Below, piece after piece: positions 32,863 through 42,076 of a stretch of DNA of 64,000 bases. Both the position numbers and the translations under genes were made by a program. How positions within the stretch are numbered: position 1 is the stretch's first letter; every line of letters begins with the position of its first letter. The stretch is from Amycolatopsis xylanica (GTDB taxonomy: Bacteria > Actinomycetota > Actinomycetes > Mycobacteriales > Pseudonocardiaceae), in assembly GCF_900107045.1 (NCBI RefSeq), contig NZ_FNON01000016.1, positions 49,137 to 113,136 on the forward strand, written 5' to 3'. The notes beneath the pieces were generated by a model, which was given only the letters and a program-made list of their open reading frames with translations, had not been told where the DNA came from and did no database searches.

Positions 32863-33775
32863 ACAGGGTGCGGTGGGCGACCCAGCGGCGGGTGACTGTG
32901 GCCAGGCGTTCCTGGTAGACGCGGACGCCGGTCGTGCCGGGCGGCTCGGGCAGGCGGCAGCTGCGTTCGGCATGCCCGGCCAAGGCGACCCCGAACGCCG
33001 TCACCGCCCACGCGGGAATACCCGTCAAGGCCGGGCGGCGGCGCAGCAGCCGGTCCACATCCGACGGTTCCTGGCCCGCCGCGAGCATGTGCGGCACCAG
33101 GGAGACCAGGTCCAGCCACGCGGCGCCACGGGCCGGGTAGCGCCAGTTGATCACGAGCACCCGGCCTGGCCCGGTGAGCACCAGGTTCGACGGGTTCAAG
33201 TCGTTGTGCAGCAACGTGTCCCCCTCCGCCCACGGGTGCCACGAGGTCTCCATCGCGACCAGCGCGTCGAGGTTGCGGGCGCACCAGGCGTCGAGGTCGC
33301 GCGGCGGGTCGAGGCGCAGCTCGCGCCAGCCGTTCAGCAGCGGCCCGAGATCGTCGAGCGCGCTCGGCGCCGACGCGATGGGACAGGGCGTCAACGTCCG
33401 CGCCAACGCTCCCAGGGCCGTGAGCGCGGCCGACACGTCCGGCGAGCCGGGGCGCAGCTTCGGGCGGGTGCCCTCGATGTCCGAGAACACCAGTACGTAC
33501 CACTCACCGTCCACAAGCGACAGTAGCCGCGGGACCGGGGCCGAGGCCGGTAGCGAGCCCGCCACCTCGGCTTCCGCGCGGTAGCCGCCGACGCGCTGGC
33601 TATAGGACGGCAGTGCCTTGAGGAAGACCCAGCGGCCGTCTTCCAGGTGCAGGCGGGCCGAGACGCCGCCGTCGAACTCCGGGGACTGGCGCAGCGAGCG
33701 GGTGACCGGGGAGCCGAGGTTCCGCTCGACCGCGGCACGGATCGGGAGCGGGAGATCCTGCCAGCCCGCCCGCAT
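32855..33775 (-). CDS. Aminoglycoside phosphotransferase-fold protein with altered metal site
   Basis: The 306-residue protein has the APH/choline-kinase fold. The catalytic loop is LLHNDLNPSNLVL (about 186-198) and keeps the catalytic Asp and Asn. The next motif, normally I-D-W and equivalent to the kinase DFG, reads VLVINWRYP: the metal-binding Asp is Asn. The codon is AAC, so one base change from GAC explains it. The rest of the fold, including AAWLDLVSL, looks sound. It may be a pseudokinase or have weak activity. Its stop codon is supplied by repeat B4. Substrate unknown; no resistance role is implied. Confidence 0.8.
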   Translation of the reverse strand: MRAGWQDLPLPIRAAVERNLGSPVTRSLRQSPEFDGGVSARLHLEDGRWVFLKALPSYSQRVGGYRAEAEVAGSLPASAPVPRLLSLVDGEWYVLVFSDIEGTRPKLRPGSPDVSAALTALGALARTLTPCPIASAPSALDDLGPLLNGWRELRLDPPRDLDAWCARNLDALVAMETSWHPWAEGDTLLHNDLNPSNLVLTGPGRVLVINWRYPARGAAWLDLVSLVPHMLAAGQEPSDVDRLLRRRPALTGIPAWAVTAFGVALAGHAERSCRLPEPPGTTGVRVYQERLATVTRRWVAHRTLWS

Positions 33776-33822
33776 CGCACCCCCTGGAAACCCTCACCGA
33801 CCTGGGCAAGAGTACCGGGTGC

Positions 33823-34788
33823 TCACTCGACCGGGTGAATGAAGTTGAACCAGCGCAGGTCGACGCCGTAACCACACCTTTCGTAGATCCCGAGCGCGCC
33901 GTTGACGTTCTCCAGGTCGACGTTGAGCACCGAACGCTGGAAGCCGCGCGCCTTCGCCTCGGCCAGCGTGTGCCCGAGCAACGCGGTCGCGACGCCACGG
34001 CCGCGCAGCGCCGCCCGGGTGCCGACGTGGCTGACGTAGAGCTCGCGGACACCGGTCGCCTCGGCGTCGGACTCGAAGAACGCGCTCAGCACGTAGGCGA
34101 CGACCTCGTCCCGATCCGCCGACAACAGCAGGAACGACAGGTCCGGCTGGAAGTCCTTGTGACCGGCGATGTTGTGGCGGAAGCCTTCCGGTGACTGCGC
34201 GGCGCTGCCCCAGTGCCCCGCGAAGGTCTCGTTGACGGCGAGCCGGGTGAGCTCCTCGTACTTGTCCTCATACGGGACGAGCGGCAGCTCGACGGGCAGC
34301 GGCTTCACCGGCGGCAGCGTCTCGAACGGCGCGCGCATGTCGATCAGGGTGCGCGAACGCCGGTAGCCGTGGCCTTCGAACACGTCCGTCATCCAGCCCT
34401 GGCTTTCCGACGCGTGACCGTGCAACTCGAGCGGCGCGTCCGGGAACGTCTTCGCGTGCACGCGCTTGCCCGCGCGCACGAAGAAGTCCGCCAGGTAGCC
34501 GGCCACCCCGGGCTCGCGATAGTCGGGGTGAACGATGCCTTCGACGCGCATCTTGTGCTCGGGATTGGCCTCTTCACGACGCTGGACCAGGCCGTACGCG
34601 ACCAGCCGGTCACCGTCCCACCCCGCGATGGACGCCTCGTCCAGGTCGAGGAGCGGACTGTCGAACTCCTCGCGGAGGTCGTCGGCGCTGTAGTGCTCGC
34701 CGGTCGGGTCGAGAGCTTCGGAAGCAGCGAAGACCTTGGCAAGCTGCACGGTGTCGTCAAGCCGCAAGGGGCGCCACTGCAGTTCCAT
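33823..34788 (-). CDS. Protein with two GNAT acetyltransferase domains
   Basis: The 321-residue protein has two GNAT domains in tandem, the layout of mycothiol synthase MshD. The C-terminal domain has the full acetyl-CoA loop (RAALRGRGVATALLGH near 258-273) and the later NVDLENVNGALGIYERCGY helix. The N-terminal domain is more divergent (VEGIVHPDYREPGVAGYLADF) and probably does not bind acetyl-CoA. I would not call it MshD without alignment. It is followed after about 50 bp by the kinase-fold gene and is divergent from yaaA. Confidence 0.82.
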   Translation of the reverse strand: MELQWRPLRLDDTVQLAKVFAASEALDPTGEHYSADDLREEFDSPLLDLDEASIAGWDGDRLVAYGLVQRREEANPEHKMRVEGIVHPDYREPGVAGYLADFFVRAGKRVHAKTFPDAPLELHGHASESQGWMTDVFEGHGYRRSRTLIDMRAPFETLPPVKPLPVELPLVPYEDKYEELTRLAVNETFAGHWGSAAQSPEGFRHNIAGHKDFQPDLSFLLLSADRDEVVAYVLSAFFESDAEATGVRELYVSHVGTRAALRGRGVATALLGHTLAEAKARGFQRSVLNVDLENVNGALGIYERCGYGVDLRWFNFIHPVE

Positions 34789-34853
34789 GGATCGAGGCTA
34801 AGGTCGCGCCTCCGCCCGTCGCATCCGAATTACGCACGTCTACCCTTTGGGGC

Positions 34854-35597
34854 GTGCTGGTGCTCCTCCCCCCTTCCGAAACCAAGGCCCTCGGCGGCGA
34901 CGGCCCGTCACTGGACCTGGACTCGCTGTCGCACCCCGAGCTGACCCCGGTCCGCCGCAAGCTGGCCGACGCGCTGTCCGAGCTCGCCGAGGACGTGCCA
35001 GCCAGCATCACCACCCTCGGCATCACGCCGAACCAGGCCGACGAGGTCGCCCGCAACGCCGAGCTGTGGTCCTCGCCGACGTTGCCGGGACTGAAGCGCT
35101 ACACCGGCGTCCTCTACGACGCGCTCGACATCGGCAGCTTCTCGAAGGCCGCGCTCGCGAAGGCCAACCAGCGGCTCGCGGTCGCGTCCGCGCTGTTCGG
35201 GATCGTCAAGGCCGGGGACCGCATCCCCGCGTACCGGCTCTCCGGCAACACCACGATGCCCTCGCTCGGCACGCTGCGCAGCCTGTGGCGGCCCACTTTG
35301 GAGCCGGTCTTCGCGGGGATGGACGACCTGATCGTCGACCTCCGCTCCGGCGCGTACTCCGCGCTGGCCCGCATCCCGCAGGCGGTGGACGTGCGCGTGG
35401 TCACCGACGTCGGCGGCGTGCGCAAGACCGTCAGCCACTTCAACAAGTCCTACAAGGGAAAGCTCGCCGCCGTGCTGGCCACGGCGAGCCGTGAGCCGTC
35501 TACTGTGGACGGGCTGGTCAAGCTGATCGGCAAGGCCGGGCTGCGAGTGGAGCGCACCGGTGAGCGCAAGCTCGAACTGGTCACCGACCACCAATAG
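34854..35597 (+). CDS. yaaA: YaaA family (UPF0246) peroxide-stress protein
   Basis: The 247-residue protein has all the family landmarks: LLPPSETK at the N-terminus, YRLSGNTTMP in the middle and HFNKSYKGKL near 200. In E. coli YaaA lowers intracellular iron and limits DNA damage under peroxide stress and is controlled by OxyR; the fold has a DNA-binding helix-hairpin-helix. No OxyR site was recognised. The GTG start at 34854 follows a 65-bp divergent gap from the GNAT gene. Confidence 0.88.
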   Translation: MLVLLPPSETKALGGDGPSLDLDSLSHPELTPVRRKLADALSELAEDVPASITTLGITPNQADEVARNAELWSSPTLPGLKRYTGVLYDALDIGSFSKAALAKANQRLAVASALFGIVKAGDRIPAYRLSGNTTMPSLGTLRSLWRPTLEPVFAGMDDLIVDLRSGAYSALARIPQAVDVRVVTDVGGVRKTVSHFNKSYKGKLAAVLATASREPSTVDGLVKLIGKAGLRVERTGERKLELVTDHQ

Positions 35598-35684
35598 TTC
35601 AGTACCCCTACGGATTTCCTCCCCGATTGTTCCGCGCACCCCGTCCACGGACAGTGGCCGCAGGATCATCGGAAAGGAATCACC

Positions 35685-37136
35685 GTGAAACGAACTCACC
35701 GAGTACTGGGGCTGCTCGCGCTCGGCCTGGGCATCGTCGGCGCGCTCCCCGGCCCCGTGGCCGCCGCGGAGCCGTCGGCCGCGGTCGCCCCGACCGGCGA
35801 CGTGCACATCCCGCCGACGATGCGCACCCAGTTCTACAACGGCCAGGACAGTTCGGTGAAGGAATTCCCCTTCATCATCGCCGGGCTCCGCGAAGGCGGC
35901 TCCCGCCCGCAGGGCCAGACCTGCACCGGCTCGGTCGTCGCGCCGCGCAAGATCCTGATCGCCGCGCACTGCAAGGCCGCTGAGGGCACGAAGACCTTCC
36001 TGTACGGACTCGATGACCTCAACGCGGGCGGCGGCACCAGGCTCGGCGTCGTCAGCTACGACACGCACCCGAAGTACGTCAACTTCGACCAGGGCTACGA
36101 CGTCGCGGTCGTCACCACCGACGCGGACATCCCGGTGCCGAACGGCCAGTACGCCAAGGTCGCGGGCTCGTCGGACACCGAGCTGTCGAAGCCGGGCAAG
36201 AGCGGGGTCGGCGTCGGCTACGGCAAGAAGGACTTCAACGACGACTCCAAGGACGTCACGGTCGACAAAGCGACCTTGCCGGTCCGCGACCCCGGCCAGT
36301 GCACCGGTGTCGGCAACGGCGTGAAGCCCGCGACGATGATCTGCGCCGGGTTCGCCGACGGCAACCCGACGATCCTGCCCGGCGACAGCGGCGGCCCGCT
36401 GATCATCGACGGCAAGGTGGCGGGCGTCGCGTCGTGGAGCCGCAGCGACTTCAAGTGGTACAGCATCTACGGCAGGCTCAACAACGACATGGGCGACTGG
36501 GTCAACCAGCAGATCGGCACCCCGCCGACGCAGGACAAGTTCACGCTCGCCGTCACGCCGGGCGCGGTGAAGGTCGATCCCGGCAAGTACGTCTCGGCCA
36601 CCGTGACCAGCAAGGCGGGCACCAATGGCAGCGAGAAGGTCGACCTGACCGCCTCGGGCCTGCCCGAGGGCGCGACGGCCACGTTCCAGCCCGCGTCGAT
36701 CAACTCCGGCGACAGCGCGAAGGTCACCATCGAGACCGCCGCGAACACCCCGCAGCGCGACTACTCGGTGACGATCTCCGGCAAGGGCACCACGGACACC
36801 GCCACCACGACGCTGACGCTCACGGTCGGCACCGGCACCCCGCCGACCGGCGACATCAAGGTCACGGTCAGCCCGGGCAGCGGGTCCGCCCGGCCCGGCT
36901 TCTTCACCTCGGCGACGGTCACCGCGACCGGCGGCAGCGGCAGCCTGTCGCTGAAGGCCAGCGGCACCGGCCTGCCGTTCGCGCCGTTCTTCAACCCGTC
37001 GACCATCAGCAGCGGCGGCAGTTCGACCATGCAGGTCGTGGCCCCGTTCCAGGCCGGGACCTACACCGTGACGATCACCGCCACCGACTCGGCAGGCAAG
37101 ACCGGCACGGCGACGTACACCCTGAACGTGTCCTGA
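35685..37136 (+). CDS. Secreted S1-family serine protease with C-terminal Ig-like repeats
   Basis: The 483-residue protein starts at a GTG after AAAGGAA. It has a signal peptide (about 1-28), a trypsin-fold domain (about 35-275) with His95 in IAAHC, Asp139 in GYDVAVV and Ser235 in GDSGGP, then two beta-sandwich repeats (about 280-380 and 388-483), typical of cell-wall or substrate binding. The residue six before the Ser is Thr, not Asp, so it is not trypsin-like in specificity. It is secreted; substrate unknown. The upstream gene is unrelated. Confidence 0.9.
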   Translation: MKRTHRVLGLLALGLGIVGALPGPVAAAEPSAAVAPTGDVHIPPTMRTQFYNGQDSSVKEFPFIIAGLREGGSRPQGQTCTGSVVAPRKILIAAHCKAAEGTKTFLYGLDDLNAGGGTRLGVVSYDTHPKYVNFDQGYDVAVVTTDADIPVPNGQYAKVAGSSDTELSKPGKSGVGVGYGKKDFNDDSKDVTVDKATLPVRDPGQCTGVGNGVKPATMICAGFADGNPTILPGDSGGPLIIDGKVAGVASWSRSDFKWYSIYGRLNNDMGDWVNQQIGTPPTQDKFTLAVTPGAVKVDPGKYVSATVTSKAGTNGSEKVDLTASGLPEGATATFQPASINSGDSAKVTIETAANTPQRDYSVTISGKGTTDTATTTLTLTVGTGTPPTGDIKVTVSPGSGSARPGFFTSATVTATGGSGSLSLKASGTGLPFAPFFNPSTISSGGSSTMQVVAPFQAGTYTVTITATDSAGKTGTATYTLNVS

Positions 37137-37206
37137 TCATCCTCTTGTCCTCCCCGGTACGCCGCGGCCACGATGGTCGCGGCGTACCTGTTTGAGGAGG
37201 ATCTGG

Positions 37207-38736
37207 ATGGACTACGACGCGGTGGTCGTCGGCGGCGGGCACAACGGGCTGGTGGCGGCGTGCTACCTGGCACGGAGCGGGCGGAGCGTCCTCGTGCTGG
37301 AGCGCCGCGACGAGGTCGGCGGCGCCGCGGTGTCGTTCCGCGCGTTCCCCGGGGTCGACGTGCGGCTCTCGCGGTACTCGTACCTGGTCAGCCTGCTGCC
37401 GAGGAAGATCATCGCCGACCTGGACCTGCCGGTGGACCTGCGGCGGCGCCGGATGTCGTCGTACACCCCGGCGGGCGACGGCGGCCTGCTGGTCGACACC
37501 GGCGACGCCGCCCGCACGGCCGGGTCGTTCGCCGCGATCACCGGCTCCAGCCGCGATTTCGAGGCCTGGAAGCGCTTCTACGCGATGACTGCGCGCGTGG
37601 CGGAGCGCACCTTCTCGACGTTGACGGAACCCTTGCCCAGCAAGGAAGAGCTGCGCGCCCGTGTCGGCGACGACACGGCTTGGGAAGCGCTGTTCGAGCG
37701 CCCGATCAGCGGGACGCTCGAGGAGACCTTCGGCGATGACACCGTCCGCGGCGTCGTGCTGACCGACGCGCTGATCGGGACGTTCGCGCCCGCCGACGAC
37801 GCCGAACTCCGGCAGAACCGCTGCATGCTCTATCACCTGATCGGCAACGAGACCGGTGACTGGGACGTCCCGGTCGGCGGCATGGGCGCGGTCACCGGCT
37901 CACTCGCCGACGCCGCACGCACCGCGGGAGCGACACTCGTGCCAGGCGCCGAGGTGCTGTCGATCGATCCGTCCGGCGAGGTGCGCTACCGCCTGGACGA
38001 CGCCGAGCACGTGGTGCGCGGCCGCCACGTCCTCGCGAACGTCGCCCCGCCCGTACTGGCGCGCCTGCTCGGCGAGTCGCCGTCGGAAACGCCCGAAGGC
38101 GCCCAGCTCAAGGTGAACATGGTGCTCTCGCGCCTGCCTCGCCTGCGTGACTCCGCTGTGGACCCGCGCGAGGCGTTCGGCGGGACGTTCCACGTCAACG
38201 AGACCTACTCCCAGCTGGCGACCGCCTACGCCGAGGCCGACTCCGGCAAGATCCCCACGCTTCCGCCGTGCGAGATCTACTGCCACTCGCTGACCGACCC
38301 GACGATCCTCGGGCCTGCGGAGCGAGCCGCTGGCGCGCAGACGTTGACACTGTTCGGGTTGCACATGCCCGCGCGCCTCTTCGCGGGGGACAACGACTCG
38401 GCCCGCGCTGAGGCCCTCAAGGCGACGCTCGCTTCACTGAACAGCGTGCTCGCGGAGCCGATCGAAGACTGCCTGTGGCTCGACCCGTCCGGAAACCCTT
38501 GTATAGAAGCGAAAACCCCACTGGACCTCGAAGCCGAGCTAGGCCTGCCCGCCGGCCACATCTTCCACCGAGACCTCGCATGGCCCTACGCGTCGGACCC
38601 CTCGATGGTCGGCAAGTGGGGCGTCGAAACCGCCCACGACCGGGTACTCCTCTGCGGCGCGGGCGCCCAGCGCGGCGGCGGCGTCAGCGGCATCCCCGGC
38701 CACAACGCCGCCATGGCCCTCCTCCAGGCCGGCTAA
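37207..38736 (+). CDS. FAD-dependent phytoene-dehydrogenase-like oxidoreductase
   Basis: The 509-residue protein starts at an ATG with GAGGAGG six bases upstream. DAVVVGGGHNGLVAACYLARSG is the FAD-binding GxGxxG, followed by the ERRDEVGGAAVSF motif of the phytoene desaturase / amine oxidase group. The C-terminal GAGAQRGGGVSGIPGHNAA is the second FAD-contact region. The substrate is unknown and no carotenoid genes are adjacent. The TAA stop directly joins the A-run of repeat A'1. Confidence 0.85.
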   Translation: MDYDAVVVGGGHNGLVAACYLARSGRSVLVLERRDEVGGAAVSFRAFPGVDVRLSRYSYLVSLLPRKIIADLDLPVDLRRRRMSSYTPAGDGGLLVDTGDAARTAGSFAAITGSSRDFEAWKRFYAMTARVAERTFSTLTEPLPSKEELRARVGDDTAWEALFERPISGTLEETFGDDTVRGVVLTDALIGTFAPADDAELRQNRCMLYHLIGNETGDWDVPVGGMGAVTGSLADAARTAGATLVPGAEVLSIDPSGEVRYRLDDAEHVVRGRHVLANVAPPVLARLLGESPSETPEGAQLKVNMVLSRLPRLRDSAVDPREAFGGTFHVNETYSQLATAYAEADSGKIPTLPPCEIYCHSLTDPTILGPAERAAGAQTLTLFGLHMPARLFAGDNDSARAEALKATLASLNSVLAEPIEDCLWLDPSGNPCIEAKTPLDLEAELGLPAGHIFHRDLAWPYASDPSMVGKWGVETAHDRVLLCGAGAQRGGGVSGIPGHNAAMALLQAG

Positions 38737-38827
38737 AAAAATCCCAATGTGGCTTTCGTCAGTTTTCAGCCCACCAATGTGGCGTTCGTCAGGTCAAAGC
38801 TGACGAACGCCACATTGGGATTTTTTT
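38735..38827. repeat. Dispersed hairpin element A'1
   Basis: An A7 run, one unit AATCCCAATGTGGCTTTCGT, a spacer TTTTCAGCC, then an inverted repeat with arms CCAATGTGGCGTTCGTCAG, ending in T7. It shares GTGGCnTTCGTCAG with family A. It lies between convergent genes and has terminator form on both strands. Confidence 0.92.
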
Positions 38828-38832
38828 ACGGG

Positions 38833-40344
38833 TCAGAAGGTGATCGAGAAGGCTTCGATCGAGCCGGTGTCGTAGCGGTAGAGGTCCTGGACGCGGAGTT
38901 TCCAGGTGCCGTTGGCGTTTTCGGTGGCCGCGTTGACCGTGTAGGTCGTGTGGATGCCGCCCGCGACGGGCAGGCCGCCCGCCTTCTGCAGCGAGTACGC
39001 CGCGCCGCTCGGGCCGATCAGGTCGATGACCAGGTCGGCCGAGTACGGGTGGGCGATGTCCACCTTGACCGGCAGCGAGCCGGAAGCCTTGCCGGCACAA
39101 GCGTCCTGGGTGACCGAGGAGGTCACCGCGGCGCCCGCGTCCGGAATGGACACCGGGGTCGTGTTGGATTTGACGCCACAGGCCGGAGCCGGGCCGCCGC
39201 CGATGAACGACACGTTCAGCAGCTTGTTGGGCGAGCCGGAGCCCGGGTTCTTGATGACGCCGTCGGTCGCACCGGCGACCAGCGCGTCACGCACCTGAGC
39301 AGGCGTCGCGGACTTGTTGGCCGCCAGGTACAACGCCACCGCGCCGGTCACGTGCGGGGTCGCCATGGACGTCCCGCTCATGTTGGCCGAGGAGCCGTTC
39401 GACAGGCCGAGCGACGTGATGTTGTTGCCCGGCGCGAAAATGTCGACGCAGGTGCCGAGGTTCGAGAAGGACGCGCGATTGTCGTTCTCGTCGGAAGCCG
39501 CGACCGTGATCGCCTCCGGCACCCGGGCCGGGCTGACGTTGCACGCGTCCTGCGACTCGTTGCCCGCCGCCACCGAGTACACGAACCCGGCCGCGACCGA
39601 CCGCTTCAGCACGTCGTCGCCCAGACCGACCTGGTCCATCCGCAGGCTCATGTTCGCGACCGCCGGCTTGACGCCGTTGGCGGTCACCCATTCCATCGCG
39701 TCGACCGCGGCGGAGTCGGGGCCGTTGCCGGTGCAGTCGGCGCCGAGCACCTTCAGGCCGACGATCTTGGCCTTCTTCGCCACGCCGTAGGTCTTGCTGC
39801 CGATAGTGCCCGCCGTGTGCGAGCCGTGGCCGTTGCAGTCACTACCGCCGCTGCCGACGAAGTCCTTGCCGACCGACGCGCGGCCCTCGTACTCGGGGTT
39901 GTCCGGCTTGATCCCGGTGTCGAGGTCGTACACGGTGACGCCCTCACCCGAGTTCGGGTACGTGTACTTGTTGTCGCGCGGCAGGTTCTTCTGATCGATC
40001 CGGTCGAGGCCCCAGGTCGGGTTGTTCTGCGTGTCCGCGGCACGCGCGGTGCCGTCCTCGTACACCGCCTTCACCGACCGGTCCGCCGCCAGGCGACGCG
40101 CCTGCTGCGCGGACAGGTGCGCCGAGAATCCGCGCAGCGCCGCGGAATACGTCGACCGGACCGAGCCGCCGTACTGCCTGGCCAAGTCGGCGGCCGACGC
40201 GCTGACGTCCTGCAGCACGACGATGTACTGGTCCCCGAAGTGCTCGCGAGCCGGTATGACGGCGCCTTCCGGCTGGGCGGCCAGTGCCGTGCCCGTCGAA
40301 GCCAGCATCAGCCCGGCCACGATGGTGATCCGCACACCTCGCAT
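38833..40344 (-). CDS. Secreted S8 subtilisin-like protease with P-domain, copy 2
   Basis: The 503-residue protein starts at an ATG at 40344 overlapping the stop of copy 1 (TGATG). It has a signal peptide (about 1-22), an I9 propeptide (about 35-105), a subtilase domain with Asp142 in YDLDTGIK, His173 in NGHGSH and Ser near 326 in GTSMATPHVTG, and a C-terminal P-domain of the kexin type ending near YRYDTGSIEAFS. Its Asp motif reads LDTG instead of the usual (V/I)DTG. It is a clear duplicate of copy 1; both are probably made from one transcript and secreted. Confidence 0.92.
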   Translation of the reverse strand: MRGVRITIVAGLMLASTGTALAAQPEGAVIPAREHFGDQYIVVLQDVSASAADLARQYGGSVRSTYSAALRGFSAHLSAQQARRLAADRSVKAVYEDGTARAADTQNNPTWGLDRIDQKNLPRDNKYTYPNSGEGVTVYDLDTGIKPDNPEYEGRASVGKDFVGSGGSDCNGHGSHTAGTIGSKTYGVAKKAKIVGLKVLGADCTGNGPDSAAVDAMEWVTANGVKPAVANMSLRMDQVGLGDDVLKRSVAAGFVYSVAAGNESQDACNVSPARVPEAITVAASDENDNRASFSNLGTCVDIFAPGNNITSLGLSNGSSANMSGTSMATPHVTGAVALYLAANKSATPAQVRDALVAGATDGVIKNPGSGSPNKLLNVSFIGGGPAPACGVKSNTTPVSIPDAGAAVTSSVTQDACAGKASGSLPVKVDIAHPYSADLVIDLIGPSGAAYSLQKAGGLPVAGGIHTTYTVNAATENANGTWKLRVQDLYRYDTGSIEAFSITF

Positions 40345-41867
40345 CAGAAACTCACCCCGAACGTGTCGATGGAACCGGTGTCGTAGCGGTAGACGTCCTG
40401 CACGCGCAGCTTCCACGTGCCGTTGCGGTTCTCCGCCGACGCGTCGACGGTGTACGTGGTGTTCAGGTCGACCGTGCTCGCGCCGCCCGCCTGCTTGAGC
40501 GGGATCACCGCGCCGCTGGGCGCGACGAGGTCGATCTTCAGGTCACCGGTGTAGGAATGCTTGACACCGACCGAAACCCGGGTCGACGACGTGGCCTTGC
40601 CGTCGCAGCCGGTCACGGTGGCGGAGCTGGTCACGGCCTCGCCCGCGTCCGGGATGGCCACGTCGTCGCCGTTCGTGGCGCCCGCGCACGAGGGCACGTC
40701 GCCGCCGATGAAACCGGTGTACAGCAACTTGTTCGGCGAGCCCTTGACGTCGGTGATCTTGCCGGGCGTCGCGTTGTCGATGAGCGCCGACGCCACCTGC
40801 GCGGGCGTCGCCGACGGGTTCGCGGTCAGGTACAGCGCCGCCGCGCCCGCGACGTGCGGGGTCGCCATCGATGTGCCGCTCATCTGCGTGGTGCCGCCGC
40901 CGTTCTTCGTCGACGTGATGTTCGAGCCGGGCCCGAACAGGTCGGTGCAGCTGCCGTAGTTCGACGACTGCGACGAGTTGAAGATCGACCGCTTGTCCTG
41001 GTTGTCACTCGACGCGACCGTGATCGCCTCGGGGGTGCGCGCGGGCGAGACGTTGCACGCGTCCTGGCCCTCGTTGCCCGCCGCGACCGTGTTCGTGATC
41101 CCGGCGGCGATCGCGCCCTTGACCGCGTTGTCCACACTGGAATCCGCGGAGCCGCCCAGGCTCATGGTGAGCACCGCGGGCCTGCGCGCGTTCTTGGCGA
41201 CCCAGTCGATGCCGCTGATGATCTGGCTGTACTGCCCGGTCCCGCTGCAGTTCAGCACTCGTACCGCGACGATCTTCACGTTCTTGGCCACGCCGTACGT
41301 GGCGCTGCCGACCGTGCCCGCCACGTGCGTGCCGTGGCCCTGGCAGTCCGACGCGTCCGAGTCGTTGTCGATGAAGTCGTAGCCGCTGGTCGCGCGGCCG
41401 CCGAACTCGGTGTGCCGCATGTCGACACCGGTGTCGACGACGTAGACGGTCGCGCCCTCGCCTTTGTTGGCGTAGCTGTATTTCGCGTCGAGCGGCAGGT
41501 TCTTCTGGTCGATCCGGTCGAGCCCCCAGGTCGGGTTGTTCTGCGTGTCCGTGATGTGCGCGACGGCGTCCTGCTCGACGTAGGCGACGTCGGGGTCGGC
41601 GGCCAGCCTGCGCGCCTGCGTCTCGCTCGCCTCGACCGCGAAGCCCTTCAGCACCGAGTCGTAGGTGCGCGTCACCTTGCCGCCGTACTTCGCGGTCAAG
41701 CGGTTCGGCGCGCCCGACTTCAGCACCACGACATAGCTGCCGGGCACCGCCCCTTCGGCGCCCGCGCCGCGAATCGTCCCCTCCGGACCGGCCGACGCGG
41801 GCGCGGCCAGCGCCAGCGACGTCACCGCGCTCAGCAGCAGCGCGACCGGGATTAGATGTTCACGCAT
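40344..41867 (-). CDS. Secreted S8 subtilisin-like protease with P-domain, copy 1
   Basis: The 507-residue protein starts at the ATG at 41867 with GGAGT before it; the frame is open to 41882. It has a signal peptide (about 1-26), an I9 propeptide inhibitor (about 43-105), catalytic Asp145 (VVDTGVD), His178 (GHGTHVAG), oxyanion Asn in VAAGNEGQ and Ser333 (GTSMATPHVA), and a C-terminal P-domain from about 395 ending YRYDTGSIDTFG. The propeptide should fold the enzyme and be cut off. It is the first gene of a two-gene operon coupled by TGATG. Confidence 0.93.
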   Translation of the reverse strand: MREHLIPVALLLSAVTSLALAAPASAGPEGTIRGAGAEGAVPGSYVVVLKSGAPNRLTAKYGGKVTRTYDSVLKGFAVEASETQARRLAADPDVAYVEQDAVAHITDTQNNPTWGLDRIDQKNLPLDAKYSYANKGEGATVYVVDTGVDMRHTEFGGRATSGYDFIDNDSDASDCQGHGTHVAGTVGSATYGVAKNVKIVAVRVLNCSGTGQYSQIISGIDWVAKNARRPAVLTMSLGGSADSSVDNAVKGAIAAGITNTVAAGNEGQDACNVSPARTPEAITVASSDNQDKRSIFNSSQSSNYGSCTDLFGPGSNITSTKNGGGTTQMSGTSMATPHVAGAAALYLTANPSATPAQVASALIDNATPGKITDVKGSPNKLLYTGFIGGDVPSCAGATNGDDVAIPDAGEAVTSSATVTGCDGKATSSTRVSVGVKHSYTGDLKIDLVAPSGAVIPLKQAGGASTVDLNTTYTVDASAENRNGTWKLRVQDVYRYDTGSIDTFGVSF

Positions 41868-42076
41868 CAGGACTCCGTTCACTCGGGTGGTCGATCCACT
41901 GTCGAAGTGACGGCGCGGGCGAACAAGCGAGGCAATGATCCGTAGGCATACCTATCTATTGCGCACCTACGAAAGTTCCGTGACCGGCCGAACGGGTTCC
42001 GTCACAGAGCCGCCCGCCCTAAGCTGCGATGATCCGAACGGTGTGGTTTGGGTGGTTGACAGATGAGCGTTGAGAA

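Noticed and set aside
33823..34788. Calling the double-GNAT protein mycothiol synthase (mshD)
   Set aside because: The two-domain layout fits, but I could not confirm MshD-specific residues without alignment.
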